A stretch of 64,000 bases of DNA from Saprospiraceae bacterium (GCA_022448945.1 JAKVCV010000012.1:197324-261323), one strand, 5' to 3'. Positions 36,437-46,703 are shown, counted from the first letter of the stretch. Notes: generated by a model not told the origin, from the sequence alone. Translations and numbers: made by a program.

Positions 36437-37387
36437 CTATGAATTTTTAATAACCTCAGGTACAACTTTTTTAAAATATTCATATGTCATTTTCACCCCT
36501 TCAGCCCTACTTATTTTCGGTTCCCAATCTAACACTTCCTTAGCAAGAGTGATATCGGGCCTACGTCTTTGGGGATCATTTTCAGGTAAAGGATGAAAAG
36601 ATAATTTCCCTTTACCGACCATTTCCAAAACTTCATTAGCAAAATCTCCTATAGTAATTTCATCTGGATTTCCAATATTAACAGGCATATGATAATCACT
36701 CATTAATAAACGATAGATGCCTTCAACCAAATCATCAACATAACAAAAAGAACGCGTTTGAGAACCATCACCAAAAATCGTCAATTCCTTATCTTGAATT
36801 GCCTGGGAGAAAAAAGCAGGTAAAACCCTACCATCGTCTACTCTCATACGTGGCCCATAAGTATTAAAAATTCTTATAATTCGAGTCTCTAAGCCATGAT
36901 AAGTATGGTATGCCATTGTAATAGCCTCCTGAAACCTTTTTGCTTCATCATAAACTCCACGAGGACCAATAGGATTTACATTTCCCCAATAACTTTCAGT
37001 TTGCGGATGGACAAGCGGATCACCATAAACCTCAGAAGTAGAAGCCACCAAAATCCTGGCATTTTTAGCCCTAGCCAAACCCAAAAGATTGTGTGTTCCT
37101 AATGAACCTACCTTTAATGTCTGAATTGGAATTCGTAAATAATCAATAGGACTTGCAGGAGAAGCAAAATGTAAGATATAATCTAGATTCCCGGGGACAT
37201 GAACATATTTACTTACATCATGATGATAAAACTCAAATTGCTTCAATTTGAATAAATGTTCGATATTAGCCAAGTTTCCTGTGATCAAATTATCCATCCC
37301 AATAACATAAAAACCCTCTGAGATAAATCTATCACACAAATGAGATCCCAAAAAACCAGCTGCACCCGTAATTAATACTCGTTTCAT
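36437..37387 (-). CDS. uxs: UDP-glucuronate decarboxylase (UDP-xylose synthase)
   Basis: The 316-residue extended SDR closely resembles eukaryotic UXS. It has '[15 protein letters not shown]' at the N-terminus, '[12 protein letters not shown]' near residue 72, '[10 protein letters not shown]' near 115, '[14 protein letters not shown]' near 136 with the catalytic Tyr/Lys, and '[10 protein letters not shown]' near 170. It decarboxylates UDP-glucuronate to UDP-xylose. It follows ugd by 48 bp, so the two make consecutive steps UDP-glucose to UDP-glucuronate to UDP-xylose. Confidence 0.93.
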   Translation of the reverse strand: MKRVLITGAAGFLGSHLCDRFISEGFYVIGMDNLITGNLANIEHLFKLKQFEFYHHDVSKYVHVPGNLDYILHFASPASPIDYLRIPIQTLKVGSLGTHNLLGLARAKNARILVASTSEVYGDPLVHPQTESYWGNVNPIGPRGVYDEAKRFQEAITMAYHTYHGLETRIIRIFNTYGPRMRVDDGRVLPAFFSQAIQDKELTIFGDGSQTRSFCYVDDLVEGIYRLLMSDYHMPVNIGNPDEITIGDFANEVLEMVGKGKLSFHPLPENDPQRRRPDITLAKEVLDWEPKISRAEGVKMTYEYFKKVVPEVIKNS

Positions 37388-37435
37388 TAGAATTAATTAT
37401 TCTTAATATTAGTTATTATTAATAATTTTGAGATA

Positions 37436-38782
37436 CTATTTAGACATCCCATTAAGTTGTCCTTTGTTATAATTGACGACAGAACGTCCAATACTCATAT
37501 AAATCAAACCTGCATCTTCAATAATTTTTAAATCATAAAGATTACGACCATCAAAAATAACATTATCATTTAACTGCTGTTTCAACTCACCAAAATCAGG
37601 TGTTCTAAATTCATTCCATTCAGTCATAATTGCTAGACAATCAGCGTTTCTTGTAGCTTCATACTTAGAAGTACAGAAAATTATTTTATCACCATAAATT
37701 TCTTTTACATTATCCATCGCTTCAGGATCAAAAGCCTGTACAATAGCACCAGCTTCCAATAAGACATTAATAGCTTCTAAAGCAGGAGCTTCACGTATAT
37801 CATCAGTATTAGGTTTAAATGCTAGTCCCCATATGGCTATTACTTTACCTTTTAAATTGCCATTATAAAAATCCAACATCTTATCTCCCATACGTAATTT
37901 TTGTTTTTTATTTACAGCCATTACAGATTCTAATATTTGAAAATCATACCCAAAATCAGCAGATGTTTTTGCCAATGCTTTTACATCCTTAGGAAAACAA
38001 CTACCACCGTAACCAATTCCAGCAAAAAGAAAACGTTTACCTATTCTTCTATCCGACCCCATTCCTTTCCTAACATAGTCAACATTAGCACCTACTAATT
38101 CACAAAGGTTAGCAATCTCATTCATAAAAGAAATTCGTGTAGCAAGGTATGAATTTGCTGCATATTTGGTAACTTCTGCTGATCGTTCATCCATAAAATA
38201 AATAGGATTACCCTGTAACACAAATGGTCTATATAAAGTCTCCATAACCTTTTTTGCTCTATTGGAACTTGTACCTATTACAACTCTATCTGGTTTCATA
38301 AAATCAGCAACTGCTACTCCTTCTCTAAGAAATTCTGGATTTGAGACAACATCATAAAGATCACTATTAAGTTTTTGTGCTAAAAGTGCATCAACTTTTT
38401 CAGCTGTACCTACAGGAACAGTACTCTTATCTACAATTACCGTGTATTTAGTTATAAGAGAACTTAAGTCTTTAGCAACACCTAAAACATAAGATAAATC
38501 GGCCTCTCCATTTTCACCTGGAGGCGTTGGAAGAGCCAGAAAAATAATTTCAGCTGATTTTATAGAAGCAGCTAAATCAGTTGTAAATTTAAGTCTGTTA
38601 TTTTTTGAATTGCGTTCAAAAAGAACTTCTAATCCTGGTTCAAAAATGGGAACTACACCAGCATTTAATTTATCAATTTTTTCCTGATTGATATCTACAC
38701 AAATAACATTATTACCTGTCTCGGCAAAACATGTTCCTGTAACCAAGCCTACATATCCTGTACCTATTATTGCTATATTCAT
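37436..38782 (-). CDS. ugd: UDP-glucose 6-dehydrogenase
   Basis: The 448-residue protein has 'MNIAIIGTGYVGLVTG' at the N-terminus, 'STVPVGTAEK' near residue 121, 'NPEFLREGVAV' near 148 and 'GIGYGGSCFPKDV' near 255 with the catalytic Cys. It oxidises UDP-glucose to UDP-glucuronate with two NAD+. It is the first gene of a probable ugd-uxs-rfbB unit feeding the exopolysaccharide export genes that follow. Confidence 0.96.
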   Translation of the reverse strand: MNIAIIGTGYVGLVTGTCFAETGNNVICVDINQEKIDKLNAGVVPIFEPGLEVLFERNSKNNRLKFTTDLAASIKSAEIIFLALPTPPGENGEADLSYVLGVAKDLSSLITKYTVIVDKSTVPVGTAEKVDALLAQKLNSDLYDVVSNPEFLREGVAVADFMKPDRVVIGTSSNRAKKVMETLYRPFVLQGNPIYFMDERSAEVTKYAANSYLATRISFMNEIANLCELVGANVDYVRKGMGSDRRIGKRFLFAGIGYGGSCFPKDVKALAKTSADFGYDFQILESVMAVNKKQKLRMGDKMLDFYNGNLKGKVIAIWGLAFKPNTDDIREAPALEAINVLLEAGAIVQAFDPEAMDNVKEIYGDKIIFCTSKYEATRNADCLAIMTEWNEFRTPDFGELKQQLNDNVIFDGRNLYDLKIIEDAGLIYMSIGRSVVNYNKGQLNGMSK

Positions 38783-39351
38783 TTGGTGAATTAATTAAAA
38801 AAATTATAAAATTAACATAAAATAAACTTAGAAAATAAAGCCGTTATATTTTTTCATCACAACAATATATTAACAATACAATTAATCTAGAAAAAAAAAT
38901 ATAATAGTTTTCTACTTATCTAAATTTGATCAATGTTGTGTAATGATCTTATTTAATAAAAAAATGAGTCAAAAAATTTTATATTGCAAACTAACAACCC
39001 AATTTAATACTAAAAGGTACAAGGTACAGTAAATAAACGTTTTTACACAAACAAAACCTTAAAACAATACATATAAATAAATAGAATAATTAGAAATCAA
39101 CAAAAAACCATATTAAAAAGTACTTTGAGTTACAAAGTAAGTCTATTCGCCTCAAAAAAACAACTTTTTGAACAATTATTATCCGTTTAATTCTTAATTA
39201 GGCCTAATAAAACACCTAAAATGATTATAGCTTTCTTTTAATCGCTATAATTAAATTGTCATATTCAATCATTTTTACTACTTTTCTGTTATTAAAAAAA
39301 AATAGGTTTAATTATTATATAATAATGAAGTTTTCATTATAAAAATTTTCT
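38783..39351. other. 569-bp AT-rich divergent intergenic region
   Basis: This is the largest gap in the window, lying between divergent ugd and msrA. It holds the probable msrA promoter (39256-39286). A TAAATTTG box at 38921-38928 on + has no matching -33 element and is far from any start. No ORF over 30 codons with coding character, hairpin terminator or known riboswitch was recognised. Confidence 0.5.
39256..39286 (+). promoter_or_regulatory. Probable promoter of msrA
   Basis: A TTG -33 element (39256-39258) is followed 20 bp later by TACTTTTC (39279-39286), one mismatch from TAnnTTTG. Transcription would start near 39292, about 60 nt before the msrA ATG. Confidence 0.45.
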
Positions 39352-39885
39352 ATGAAGAAATTTGAATTAACTACTTTCGGCGCTGGTTGCTTTTGGTGTA
39401 TAGAAGCAGTTTTTCAAGACTTAATCGGCGTTAATAAAACAATTTCAGGTTATTCAGGGGGACATACAATAAACCCAACTTACCGATCAGTTTGTACTGG
39501 CACCACAGGACACATAGAAGTAGTACAAATACAGTATGACCCATCATTAATTTCATATGAAATTCTTTTAGAAGCGCTATGGCATGCACATGATCCAACC
39601 CAATTAAACCGTCAAGGGAATGATATTGGCACTCAATATCGCTCAGCTATTTTATACCACAATGAGCAACAAAAAATAGCGGCTGAAAAATCTATAAAAG
39701 AAGCTTCTGTCCTTTTTAAAGATAAGATTGTTACAGAAATTATTCCTTTTAATAAATTCTATCCTGCAGAAAACTACCATAATGACTTCTTTAAATTAAA
39801 TGGATCAAACCCGTACTGTAGTTCTGTAATTGCACCAAAGATCAAAAAGTTTAGAAAAAAATTTGCCCACATACTCAAGGATTAA
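39352..39885 (+). CDS. msrA: Peptide-methionine (S)-S-oxide reductase
   Basis: The 177-residue enzyme has the catalytic motif 'GAGCFWCIE' (nucleophilic Cys near residue 13), 'GYSGGHT' near 33, 'HDPTQLNRQGNDIGTQYRS' near 80, and a C-terminal 'NPYCSSVIAPK' with a possible resolving Cys. It reduces methionine-S-sulfoxide in proteins and free Met. No MsrB domain is fused. It is 24 bp upstream of a PLP decarboxylase in the same direction. Confidence 0.96.
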   Translation: MKKFELTTFGAGCFWCIEAVFQDLIGVNKTISGYSGGHTINPTYRSVCTGTTGHIEVVQIQYDPSLISYEILLEALWHAHDPTQLNRQGNDIGTQYRSAILYHNEQQKIAAEKSIKEASVLFKDKIVTEIIPFNKFYPAENYHNDFFKLNGSNPYCSSVIAPKIKKFRKKFAHILKD

Positions 39886-39909
39886 TAGGGGTTTTTATAA
39901 AATTATCTG

Positions 39910-41337
39910 ATGATTGATAAGATAAAACAATTGGAAAAAATTTCCAGACAATTAGAACCTATAGCTGAGGAGAGGCTAAAATTACGTGAAACAGTAATTG
40001 ATTATTCTGAATCTTTTATCAATGATATTGAAAAAAGTAAAGCCTATAATATTACAACTGACAAAGGAAGTCAATTGTTAGATTACCCAATAAAAGAAAC
40101 AGGGCTTTCTATAGAAAAAATCATAGAACTTTTAAGATTCAATGTCGATCGTCCAGGTTTAAATCCTGCTTCTGGTGGACATATTGCTTATGTACCTGGA
40201 GGAGGTATTTATCCTTCATCTCTGGGCGATTTCCTTGCTGACATTACCAATAGGTATTCAGGTGTTTTTTATGCAAATCCAGGAGCTGTACGAATTGAAA
40301 ATATTCTTATCCGTTGGCTATGTGACATTTTTGGTTTTCCTTCTGAAGCAAGTGGTAACCTAACATCAGGTGGATCTATAGCTAATTTAATTGCCATTGT
40401 AGCAGCAAGAGATCACAAAAAACTATCAGCAAAAAACTTTCACAAATTAGTCATCTATTCAACTTCTCAGGCGCACCACTGCACTAGAAAATCAATTAAA
40501 ATAAGTGGTCTTTATGAAACGATTCAGAAAGATGTCCCGATGGATGATCATTTTAGAATGGATACTGTAGTACTTACAGAATTGATTTCAAATGACTTAA
40601 AAAATGGATTAATCCCTTTTATGGTTATTGCTTCTGCTGGAACTACAGACACAGGTGCTATCGATCCTCTAAAAGAAATAGCAATAATTTGCAAATCATA
40701 TGATTTATGGTTCCACATAGATGCCGCTTATGGTGGTTTTTTTATTTTATCAGAATTAGTAAAAGAAAAACTAAATGGAATTGAACTTGCTGATTCAGTA
40801 GTTATAGATCCTCATAAAGGATTATTTTTACCTTATGGTAGTGGTGCAGTTCTAATTAGAAATGCAAAATGGCTTTATGATTCACAGCATATGCAAGCCA
40901 ATTATATGCAGGACACTTTTGACGATATTGACGAGCTCTCCCCTGCTGATCTGTCACCTGAACTTACTAAGCCATTTCGAGGATTGAGAATGTGGTTACC
41001 TTTACAATTATTTGGCTTAGCACCATTTAGAGCTGCATTAAGTGAAAAAATATGGCTATGTCGATATTTTTATAGAGAAATTCAGAAAATTGATGGCTTT
41101 GAAGTTGGCCCTTATCCTGAATTATCAATAATGACTTATCGCTATATGCCTAAAACAGGCAATGCCGATGAATATAATCTCGACTTGATAAAAAGAGTAA
41201 AAGAAGAAGGTTCTGTTTTTTTATCTTCAACGACAATAGATGGATCTGTTTACCTTAGGTTGGCCGTATTATCATTTCGTACTCATCTTAGTACTATCAA
41301 TAAATGTTTAGAGATATTAAGGGAGCTGACTAAATAA
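39910..41337 (+). CDS. Group II PLP-dependent amino acid decarboxylase
   Basis: The 475-residue protein belongs to the glutamate/aromatic-amino-acid decarboxylase family. It has 'TSGGSIANLIAIVAARDHK' near residue 152, 'HIDAAYGGF' near 269 and the PLP lysine in 'VVIDPHKGLFLPYGSG' near 303. Substrate cannot be read from the motifs: aromatic L-amino acids, glutamate, aspartate or diaminobutyrate are all possible. It is probably co-transcribed with msrA. The end faces the convergent smc gene across about 70 bp without a strong terminator. Confidence 0.9.
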   Translation: MIDKIKQLEKISRQLEPIAEERLKLRETVIDYSESFINDIEKSKAYNITTDKGSQLLDYPIKETGLSIEKIIELLRFNVDRPGLNPASGGHIAYVPGGGIYPSSLGDFLADITNRYSGVFYANPGAVRIENILIRWLCDIFGFPSEASGNLTSGGSIANLIAIVAARDHKKLSAKNFHKLVIYSTSQAHHCTRKSIKISGLYETIQKDVPMDDHFRMDTVVLTELISNDLKNGLIPFMVIASAGTTDTGAIDPLKEIAIICKSYDLWFHIDAAYGGFFILSELVKEKLNGIELADSVVIDPHKGLFLPYGSGAVLIRNAKWLYDSQHMQANYMQDTFDDIDELSPADLSPELTKPFRGLRMWLPLQLFGLAPFRAALSEKIWLCRYFYREIQKIDGFEVGPYPELSIMTYRYMPKTGNADEYNLDLIKRVKEEGSVFLSSTTIDGSVYLRLAVLSFRTHLSTINKCLEILRELTK

Positions 41338-41405
41338 TTATTATTAAGCTGGAATTATAGATTTTCTAATTAAAGAATATATAAAAAATTATTCCCATTT
41401 TAGCT

Positions 41406-44400
41406 CTAAGTAACCGTAGCCAATGCTCTAAAATCAACTGGAACAACTCTGGAAATGCCCTTAACCATAGTTACTCCATACATGATATCAACAGATTCCA
41501 TTGTTTTTTTGTTGTGGGTAACAATCACGAATTGAGAATTAGAAGAAAAGTTTTTAACTATATTATTGAATTTTGCAATATTGTCATCATCTAAAGGAGC
41601 ATCTACTTCATCAAAAATACAAAATGGAGCAGGTTTAAGTAAGTATAAAGAAAAAAGCAAAGCAATTGCAGTAAGCGTCTTCTCTCCTCCGGACAACTGA
41701 TTAATAGATAATGGACGCTTCCCTTTGGGTTTAGCAATAATTTCAATTTTAGATTCAAGTGGGTGATCTGGATCAGATAGTTTTAGATCACAATTGTCAT
41801 CTTCGTGAAATAAACTGCGAAATACTTCTACAAAATATTTTCTAACCTTGTTAAAAGCAATCATAAATTGTTCTGTTGCTTTACGCTCTATCTCTGCGAT
41901 TGTTGCCAATAGATTTTCTTTAGCGTCAATTAAATCATTTCTTTGTTCTTCTATTAATGTATTGCGTTCCTGAATTTCATCATAGGCCTCAATTGCCATA
42001 GGATTAATCGGTCCATAATTTTGTAGTCGCTCTCGTAACTGTTCTACATTTGATTCCAATACTGCTTCTTCAAACTCTGGATTTGGACTTTCATCAACAA
42101 GATCATTAATTTTAATTTCAAATTCGACATTTAAACGCTCTGCAATAGAAGTTAGCTTTAATTTTACATTATTAAATTGATTATCCAATGATCCAATAAG
42201 CTCTACAATTTGAGTATAATTCCTTTGTTTTTCTCTTAGCTCTTTTTCTGTTTCAGAAACATTTCCTCTGGCATCAAAATAAACTTTCTCTGCTACATTT
42301 AATTTTTCCTGATCTTCTTTTTTAATAATATACAATTCCTCTAATTGACTAGAAAGACTATTTATTTCTTCTTCAGTAGCTTTCAGATCTCCTCCAGACT
42401 CCAACAATATTTCCTCATCTCTTTTCTGTTGATCTTCAATCTCTTTAACTTGCCAATTACAAAAATCCAATTCTTTCTCGATAGCAGATATTTCATTTTG
42501 TTGTCTAACTTGGTCTATATGTTTATTATTGTAATTTAGGGATGCTTCAGCCATACTTTCAGAAAAATTCTTTACATAAGCATCTTTTTCAGAAACAGCT
42601 TCTTTAAGCTCTATTGCTTCTTTTTGTAGCTCCAATAGCTTTTTTCTCAATTGTTCTTCTTGTTCAGTATATTTCTGATTTTTTTGATTAAGTTCTTTTT
42701 TTTGTTGAATAGTTTCATCATTAACTTTATCAAAATTTTCCAACTTGCTCTTTACCTTTACTAGTTGCCTATCGGTTACATTACATTGTTGCTCTAGGTT
42801 TTGGATTGCATTTTGTTGATTTCCATTTTTTAATTCCTGCTGTTCAATTCTCAAATCATTTACCAAATTCTGATTTTTTTCAGATTCAATTTTTAGCTTT
42901 TTAATTTGAGATTCCAATAATTCAAGATTCTTTTTACGTCCTATTTTTTTCCCTTCAAAGGCACCAACAGAACCACCACGAACAGCAAAACTACTTTGAA
43001 TAAATTTACCATCTAATGTTAACCATATCTTATTCTTCCCAAGGTCTTTCTGCTTAACTTTTTCATCAACGATATACACATTACCTAGTAAGTATTCTGC
43101 TAATTGTTGATATTTTTTATCAAAAGATAATACATCTAGAGCCGATACAGCATCTGTATTTTCTTTTTTTATTTCAGACTTTGAAGGAAATTGATCCAAT
43201 AAGAAAAAATTTGCTTTGCCTTTTTGATGTTCTTCTAGCAAATCAATTGCAAGTAATGCTTCTGTGAAATCCTGAACGACATAATAACTTAAATAATTCT
43301 CGAGATAATTTTCTACTGTTGTTCTATATGTAGGCTCACAATAAAAAATATCTGATAGCAAAGGAGCATTCTCAGACCAGGATTTATTTTTATTTAAAAA
43401 CTTAATAGACTCTGAGAATCCTTCCATATTCTCAACTAAACTCTTCAAAAGATTATATTCATTCCCTTTTGCATCTAATTTTCTATTCTTAGCATTTAAA
43501 GATTCGGTCGCAGCTACAAGTTCCAATTCGTTATTTTCGAGTTTCTTTTTTCGTAATTCCTCATTTTTTGACAATTTAAGCAATTCTTCTTCCTGTTCTT
43601 TATGTAATTCTTGAAGCTGCTTTGATTGTTCTAATACTTCTTGGACTTCTAATGAACGTTGTTCCATAAGTATATCCAATTGTTTAATATTTATAGCGTA
43701 AGAATCTTTTTGGTTTTGGATTACTGCCAAATGTTTTTCATTTTCAAAAATCTTATTATTTAAGCTATCCTTTTTATTCAGGAAATCTTCCAATTCTTTT
43801 TTTGTATTACTATGCTGATTACGGATATGATCAAGAACTTCTTTAACTTTAAGAAGTTCAGAACTAATTTTTTTGCCAAGAAGAAAAGCATTATCCAATT
43901 TTCCACTTAGAAGTTCCACTTTTTTTTCTGTCTCAATATGTTTATTTTGATTTGCAACTATTCTGTCATCAAGTTTCTTATTATTTTGCTCTAAGAATAA
44001 TGTCTTTTGAGTAAGTATTTTTTGATCGTTTTCTTTAGTTTTAATCTTACCTATGATCTGATTAAGCTTTTTTTGACAGGATGATAATTGTTGCTCTTTT
44101 TCAAGATTACTATCTTGGAAGACTTCTGTTTGTTTTTCAAGATCTTGAATATCTCTTTCTAAGTTTTTTTTGTTTTTACGTTCAACTTCCAGCTTTAGAT
44201 TGAGATCCTTATAGGATTGCTTGCATTCTGCAATTTTAAAAAAACTCAACTCTAAACTCAACCTCTTGTATTCATCCTTAAGTTCAAAATACCGTTTAGC
44301 ACGTTTAGCTTGCCTTTCTAAACTTTTTAGATTTTTTTTAATCTCAAATAATATATCCTCTACCCTTGCTAAATCAGATTCTGTTCCTTTAAGTTTATTA

Positions 44401-44933
44401 AAGGTTTCTTTTTTCCTGTTTTTATATTTAGAAATGCCTGCTGCTTGCTCAAAAAGCTTGAGTCGTGAATTGTCTTTATCGTTTAAAAGATCATCTACCA
44501 TTCCTAAGGCAATAATAGCATAAGAATCCGATCCCATACCAGTATCAACCAACAAGTTAGAAATATCTTTTAATCTACATTTGATTCCATTTAACTGATA
44601 CTCAGAGGTTCCATCCTTATACAAAGATCTTTTAATGGATACCTCTCTGTACTCAACGGGTAAGACGCCTTTATCATTTATAAAAACAAGCGTTACTTCT
44701 GCCATGCCAGAAGACTTTCGGCCTTTAGTGCCATTAAAAATAACACTTGTCATGCTTTCAGAACGTAATTGACTCGTTTTCTGCTCACCTAAAACCCATC
44801 TAATAGCATCAACTATATTCGATTTACCACAACCATTCGAACCAACAATTCCAATAACATCTTCATTGAAATGGATAATAGTATTATCTGCAAAACTTTT
44901 AAAACCTTTTATTACTATACTCTTAAGACGCAT
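41406..44933 (-). CDS. smc: Chromosome segregation protein SMC
   Basis: The 1175-residue protein has the classical layout: an N-terminal ATPase half with Walker A 'GSNGCGKSNIVDA' near residue 32, a first coiled coil (about 165-500), a hinge (about 505-670), a second coiled coil (about 675-1000), and a C-terminal half with signature 'LSGGEKTLTAIALL' near 1080 and Walker B 'FCIFDEVDAPLDD' near 1103. It forms the condensin core with ScpA and ScpB, which are not in the window. A TATCTTTA box lies about 100 bp upstream (45032-45039, minus) but lacks a clear -33 element. Confidence 0.97.
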   Translation of the reverse strand: MRLKSIVIKGFKSFADNTIIHFNEDVIGIVGSNGCGKSNIVDAIRWVLGEQKTSQLRSESMTSVIFNGTKGRKSSGMAEVTLVFINDKGVLPVEYREVSIKRSLYKDGTSEYQLNGIKCRLKDISNLLVDTGMGSDSYAIIALGMVDDLLNDKDNSRLKLFEQAAGISKYKNRKKETFNKLKGTESDLARVEDILFEIKKNLKSLERQAKRAKRYFELKDEYKRLSLELSFFKIAECKQSYKDLNLKLEVERKNKKNLERDIQDLEKQTEVFQDSNLEKEQQLSSCQKKLNQIIGKIKTKENDQKILTQKTLFLEQNNKKLDDRIVANQNKHIETEKKVELLSGKLDNAFLLGKKISSELLKVKEVLDHIRNQHSNTKKELEDFLNKKDSLNNKIFENEKHLAVIQNQKDSYAINIKQLDILMEQRSLEVQEVLEQSKQLQELHKEQEEELLKLSKNEELRKKKLENNELELVAATESLNAKNRKLDAKGNEYNLLKSLVENMEGFSESIKFLNKNKSWSENAPLLSDIFYCEPTYRTTVENYLENYLSYYVVQDFTEALLAIDLLEEHQKGKANFFLLDQFPSKSEIKKENTDAVSALDVLSFDKKYQQLAEYLLGNVYIVDEKVKQKDLGKNKIWLTLDGKFIQSSFAVRGGSVGAFEGKKIGRKKNLELLESQIKKLKIESEKNQNLVNDLRIEQQELKNGNQQNAIQNLEQQCNVTDRQLVKVKSKLENFDKVNDETIQQKKELNQKNQKYTEQEEQLRKKLLELQKEAIELKEAVSEKDAYVKNFSESMAEASLNYNNKHIDQVRQQNEISAIEKELDFCNWQVKEIEDQQKRDEEILLESGGDLKATEEEINSLSSQLEELYIIKKEDQEKLNVAEKVYFDARGNVSETEKELREKQRNYTQIVELIGSLDNQFNNVKLKLTSIAERLNVEFEIKINDLVDESPNPEFEEAVLESNVEQLRERLQNYGPINPMAIEAYDEIQERNTLIEEQRNDLIDAKENLLATIAEIERKATEQFMIAFNKVRKYFVEVFRSLFHEDDNCDLKLSDPDHPLESKIEIIAKPKGKRPLSINQLSGGEKTLTAIALLFSLYLLKPAPFCIFDEVDAPLDDDNIAKFNNIVKNFSSNSQFVIVTHNKKTMESVDIMYGVTMVKGISRVVPVDFRALATVT

Positions 44934-45186
44934 GAAATTACTTTACAATTAATTTTAGGGTATTGCTAATTACTATCAAAGAGAAAAAGTAGTTTAAAAA
45001 ACTATATTCCCTATTAAATTTTAGCGGCATGTAAAGATAATGAGCGGATTGCAATTAATTACATAAATCAGGACAAAATAATTATTTGACATTATAATAA
45101 CAAAAAAATCATGGAGATCTAATCCTTTGATATATTATAAATTTGGGTCGTTAAATAATTATACTATTAATTCAAACTTATAAAAG

Positions 45187-45798
45187 TCAGAATGAAATTT
45201 GATCCGCAGTGATTTCTTTACCATCAATTACTAATTTATATTTGGATAAATCTACTGCTCCATTATAATTAGAAGAAGAATTAATATTTACATGTAAGGT
45301 AAGGTTTTCTGTAATAGCTTTCATCTTCATAATTAATGCTGCAACCACTTCAGCATTATTAGATCGTCCAGCAATACTCGTTTCATCTATGTCTCTCGAT
45401 AACATATCACCTTCCAGTTCAAAATATCCTGGCGTTAAAACTTTAATATTAATTGCTTCTTCAATCTCTTTTCCTCCAACCAAAATTTCTTTATATAGAT
45501 TGGGTGCTGTAACAATGTAGACTTCACCATCTTTACCCCCATCTAAAGAGTAACGGCCTGCTTTAATAAGTTGATCCAATACAGCTAAAGGAATATTTGC
45601 TGTAATATCTAACTGTAATCTAATTGTACCAGCATCCCAAATATCAACATCAAGATTATTATTTTTAATATCTATTTTAATATTTGGGCATTGCTCTGGA
45701 TTTAACGTTTTTACAAGCGATTTATTTGATTCAAGCTCTTGAGAGAATAGAACATTAGTCAAAACAAAAAAGAAGAAGAATAAAGTAATTGATTTCAT
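45187..45798 (-). CDS. Exported 'AGRY-family' protein, tandem copy B
   Basis: The 203-residue protein has a signal peptide (to about residue 20, 'LFSQ') and a beta-rich domain. It is clearly related to its neighbour at 45957-46703: 'WDAGTIRLQL', 'NIPLAVLDQLIKAGRY', 'GEVYIVTAPN', '(V)GGKEI' and 'TPGYFEL' align throughout. It is also related, more weakly, to the gene at 11996-12442. The resemblance to DUF4097/adhesin-like folds is only a guess. It has no lipobox and no T9SS domain, so it is expected to be periplasmic. The function is unknown. Confidence 0.8.
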   Translation of the reverse strand: MKSITLFFFFFVLTNVLFSQELESNKSLVKTLNPEQCPNIKIDIKNNNLDVDIWDAGTIRLQLDITANIPLAVLDQLIKAGRYSLDGGKDGEVYIVTAPNLYKEILVGGKEIEEAINIKVLTPGYFELEGDMLSRDIDETSIAGRSNNAEVVAALIMKMKAITENLTLHVNINSSSNYNGAVDLSKYKLVIDGKEITADQISF

Positions 45799-45956
45799 TA
45801 GTTTAAGTTAATAACAATTAGAAAAAAAAACATCGAATTAATCTAGGCTTAAATACCTATTTTTCAATATAAACTATAACTCAAAATAATCAAAAAAAAG
45901 GATTGAATATTTTAATATATGAAAGTAGTAAGATAAACACTAAAAGACACCCTAGC

Positions 45957-46703
45957 CTAATCATTGAAATCATCAAGAGGCATCCCTCCCATAATTATAT
46001 CGCCAAATTTTGACTCTACATCCTTAAGTGAAGAATTTGAATCTAACGATTTCTTGTCACCCATAATGAATCCAGAATTAATTTCTTCATCCTTATTATC
46101 CTCTTTGTCTTCATTTAATATAGATGATACTTTATTAATTCTACGATCGCCATCAATTAAAGCCTTCTCCTTGTCATAAACAAACCGTATAGTAAAATTA
46201 AGTTGCTCCTTAATTTTACTCATTTCGTTTAACGCTAAACTAGCCGAATCTTTATTCTGCGAATTATTTACAACTTGGCGCACTACTTCACTAGGAAAAT
46301 GTTTTTGAAATAAACTATCATTTAACCCAAAAACCCCTGGAGTTCGTATAATGAGGCGAACATGATCAACCAGATCTTCACCACCAATTGTAACAGCTTT
46401 ATCTAAGTTCGGAGCAATAATATTAAACACTTCACCATCTACGGAAGACAAAAGGTTGTATCTGCCTGCCTTTAATAATTGAGATAAAACAACATCTGGG
46501 AAATTAGCAACGACTTCAAGTTCTACACGAATAAAATCTTTTTCCCAAGAAAAGGATTCAAGACCTTTATTTCTAAAATCAAATTTAATTGCCGAAGTTT
46601 CTTCGACATCCATCGAGTCCACAAGAACCTTTGAAGAATCAGATTGCGAAAAAGTATAATTGGCAATTATCAATAAAACAAAGAGACAAAATGCTCTATT
46701 CAT
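45957..46703 (-). CDS. Exported 'AGRY-family' protein, tandem copy A with acidic tail
   Basis: The 248-residue protein has a signal peptide (to about residue 19, 'TFSQ'). The conserved domain includes 'WEKDFIRVEL', 'NFPDVVLSQLLKAGRYNL', 'GEVFNIIAPN', 'GGEDL' and 'TPGVFGL'. After about residue 185 it carries an acidic, low-complexity tail ('NEDKEDNKDEE') missing from copy B. It lies 158 bp upstream of copy B in the same direction, so the pair looks like a tandem duplication that has diverged. The function is unknown. Confidence 0.8.
   Translation of the reverse strand: MNRAFCLFVLLIIANYTFSQSDSSKVLVDSMDVEETSAIKFDFRNKGLESFSWEKDFIRVELEVVANFPDVVLSQLLKAGRYNLLSSVDGEVFNIIAPNLDKAVTIGGEDLVDHVRLIIRTPGVFGLNDSLFQKHFPSEVVRQVVNNSQNKDSASLALNEMSKIKEQLNFTIRFVYDKEKALIDGDRRINKVSSILNEDKEDNKDEEINSGFIMGDKKSLDSNSSLKDVESKFGDIIMGGMPLDDFND

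Noticed and set aside
38921-38928. Perfect TAAATTTG -7 box in the ugd-msrA gap
   Set aside because: There is no TTTG/TTG at 17-23 bp upstream and it is over 400 bp from the msrA start, so it is probably chance in AT-rich DNA.
45032-45039. TATCTTTA box upstream of smc on the minus strand
   Set aside because: It resembles other -7 elements here, but the nearest CAA/CAAA on + lies 12 or 34 bp away, not about 20, so I did not list it as a promoter.
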